DNA of 64,000 nt. Origin: Pseudomonas sp. Root562. Lineage in GTDB: Bacteria > Pseudomonadota > Gammaproteobacteria > Pseudomonadales > Pseudomonadaceae. Below the pieces are notes generated by a model. It was not told the DNA's origin and made no database searches. It was given only the letters and a program-made list of their open reading frames with translations. Made by a program: the position numbers and the translations under genes. This document shows positions 63,372-64,000 of this stretch, piece by piece (the first letter of the stretch is position 1; every line of letters begins with the position of its first letter). Where the stretch lies: assembly GCF_001427125.1 (NCBI RefSeq), contig NZ_LMGK01000003.1:149659-213658 (forward strand). The letters are read 5' to 3'.

Positions 63372-64000
63372 ACGCCCTTGAAGTCATTGACCTGAGCTTT
63401 GCCTATGGCGCCCGGGAGGCCTTGCGCAAAGTGAGTTTCAGCCTGGGGCCCGGGCGTTTCGCCGCGCTGCTGGGGCCCAATGGCGCCGGCAAGTCGACCC
63501 TGATTGCCCTGCTGACCCGGCTCTATGATCTGCAGCACGGCGAGATCCTCGTCGGTGGCTGTTCATTGCGCAGCGCGGCACGCCCGGCACTCAGGCAGTT
63601 GGGCGTGGTGTTCCAGCAAAGTACCCTCGACCTGGACCTCAGCGTCGAGCAGAACCTGCGTTATCACGCGGCATTGCATGGCCTGTCCCGGCGTCAGACC
63701 GACCTTCGCGTCGACGCCGAGCTGGCCCGTCAGTCCCTCACCGAACGCCGCCGTGAACGCGTACGCGAACTCAACGGTGGTCATCGTCGGCGGGTGGAAA
63801 TTGCCCGCGCCCTGCTCCACCAGCCGCGTCTGTTGTTGCTGGACGAAGCCAGTGTCGGGCTCGACCCGGCAAGTCGCCTGGCGCTCAACCAGCACCTGCG
63901 CAGTCTGTGTCGCGAAGAGCGCATCAGTGTGCTCTGGACCACCCACCTGCTCGACGAAGTGCAACCCAGCGATGACTTGTTGATCCTGCATCAAGGCCGG
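63368..64000 (+). CDS. PQQ-associated ABC transporter ATPase (C-terminus outside window)
   Basis: The reading frame from the ATG at 63368 stays open for 211 codons to the end of the window. Walker A LLGPNGAGKSTLIALL is near residue 40, the Q-loop in VVFQQSTLDLDL near 82, the signature region ELNGGHRRRVEIARALL near 137 (NGGHR where LSGGQ is usual), Walker B LLLLDEASVGLDP and the H-loop histidine in WTTHLLDEV. It overlaps the propeller gene by four bases. In P. putida the matching membrane subunit follows. Substrate unknown. Confidence 0.93.
   Translation, partial: MNALEVIDLSFAYGAREALRKVSFSLGPGRFAALLGPNGAGKSTLIALLTRLYDLQHGEILVGGCSLRSAARPALRQLGVVFQQSTLDLDLSVEQNLRYHAALHGLSRRQTDLRVDAELARQSLTERRRERVRELNGGHRRRVEIARALLHQPRLLLLDEASVGLDPASRLALNQHLRSLCREERISVLWTTHLLDEVQPSDDLLILHQGR

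Overview
The window looks like chromosome of a fluorescent Pseudomonas (P. fluorescens complex). It is GC-rich, dense with genes, and carries many Pseudomonas-type REP/REPIN palindromes between genes. It encodes a lexA2-imuA-imuB-dnaE2 mutasome, a ped/exa-type quinoprotein alcohol oxidation locus and a reductive pyrimidine degradation cluster, all typical of that group. I saw no rRNA, tRNA, phage, transposase gene or CRISPR array.

Layout. 1-2447: end of a catabolic operon with two amidohydrolases and a flavin reductase-like protein. 2594-8333 (minus strand): SOS mutagenesis cassette with a LexA2-type operator. 8364-11976: LysR regulator divergent from an exported amidohydrolase and a TorF-type porin. 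12173-14819: APH-like kinase, SDR, a small lipoprotein and a DUF1652 protein. 14997-21288: PAS/LuxR regulator, and a molybdenum hydroxylase pair (iorAB) with a LysR gene on each side. 21292-21800: an array of about 42-bp tandem repeats bounded by two inverted REP arms. 22037-30150: tandem amidohydrolase paralogues, UbiD, UbiX, a CobW-type metallochaperone GTPase, a nucleobase permease and a TRZ/ATZ-type deaminase; this looks like a catabolic island of unknown substrate. 30215-37933: reductive pyrimidine pathway (amidohydrolase, NCS1 permease, dihydropyrimidinase, PydX, PydA). 38159-39894: an orphan RHS-core protein and a RutR-like TetR regulator. 40105-47412: uronate utilisation (OprD-type porin, uronate dehydrogenase, SMP-30 lactonase, TRAP transporter, aldose epimerase). 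47415-64000: quinoprotein locus (ercS-like kinase, ercA, pqqEDCBA, exaC-type aldehyde dehydrogenase, a lanthanide-type PQQ alcohol dehydrogenase, relay proteins, cytochrome c550, and the start of a PQQ-associated ABC system that leaves the window).

How it works together. In the quinoprotein locus, PqqA-E make PQQ. The periplasmic dehydrogenase oxidises alcohols and passes electrons to PedF, and the cytoplasmic aldehyde dehydrogenase oxidises the aldehyde. Four promoters in this locus share a motif close to CTACCAAnnAACnAG about 95-120 bp upstream of the start codons. The second dehydrogenase (pedE) and its two-component regulators, which in P. putida KT2440 lie between pedF and the ABC genes, are absent from that position here. 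The uronate genes share an operator-like half site. The pyrimidine cluster has a palindromic operator candidate in its 500-bp divergent promoter region.

Most worth a second look: the shared quinoprotein promoter motif; the lanthanide-only arrangement; the REPIN-bounded minisatellite; the tandem amidohydrolases of which only one keeps the HxH metal motif, together with UbiD/UbiX; and a UbiX whose C-terminus is encoded by a REPIN.
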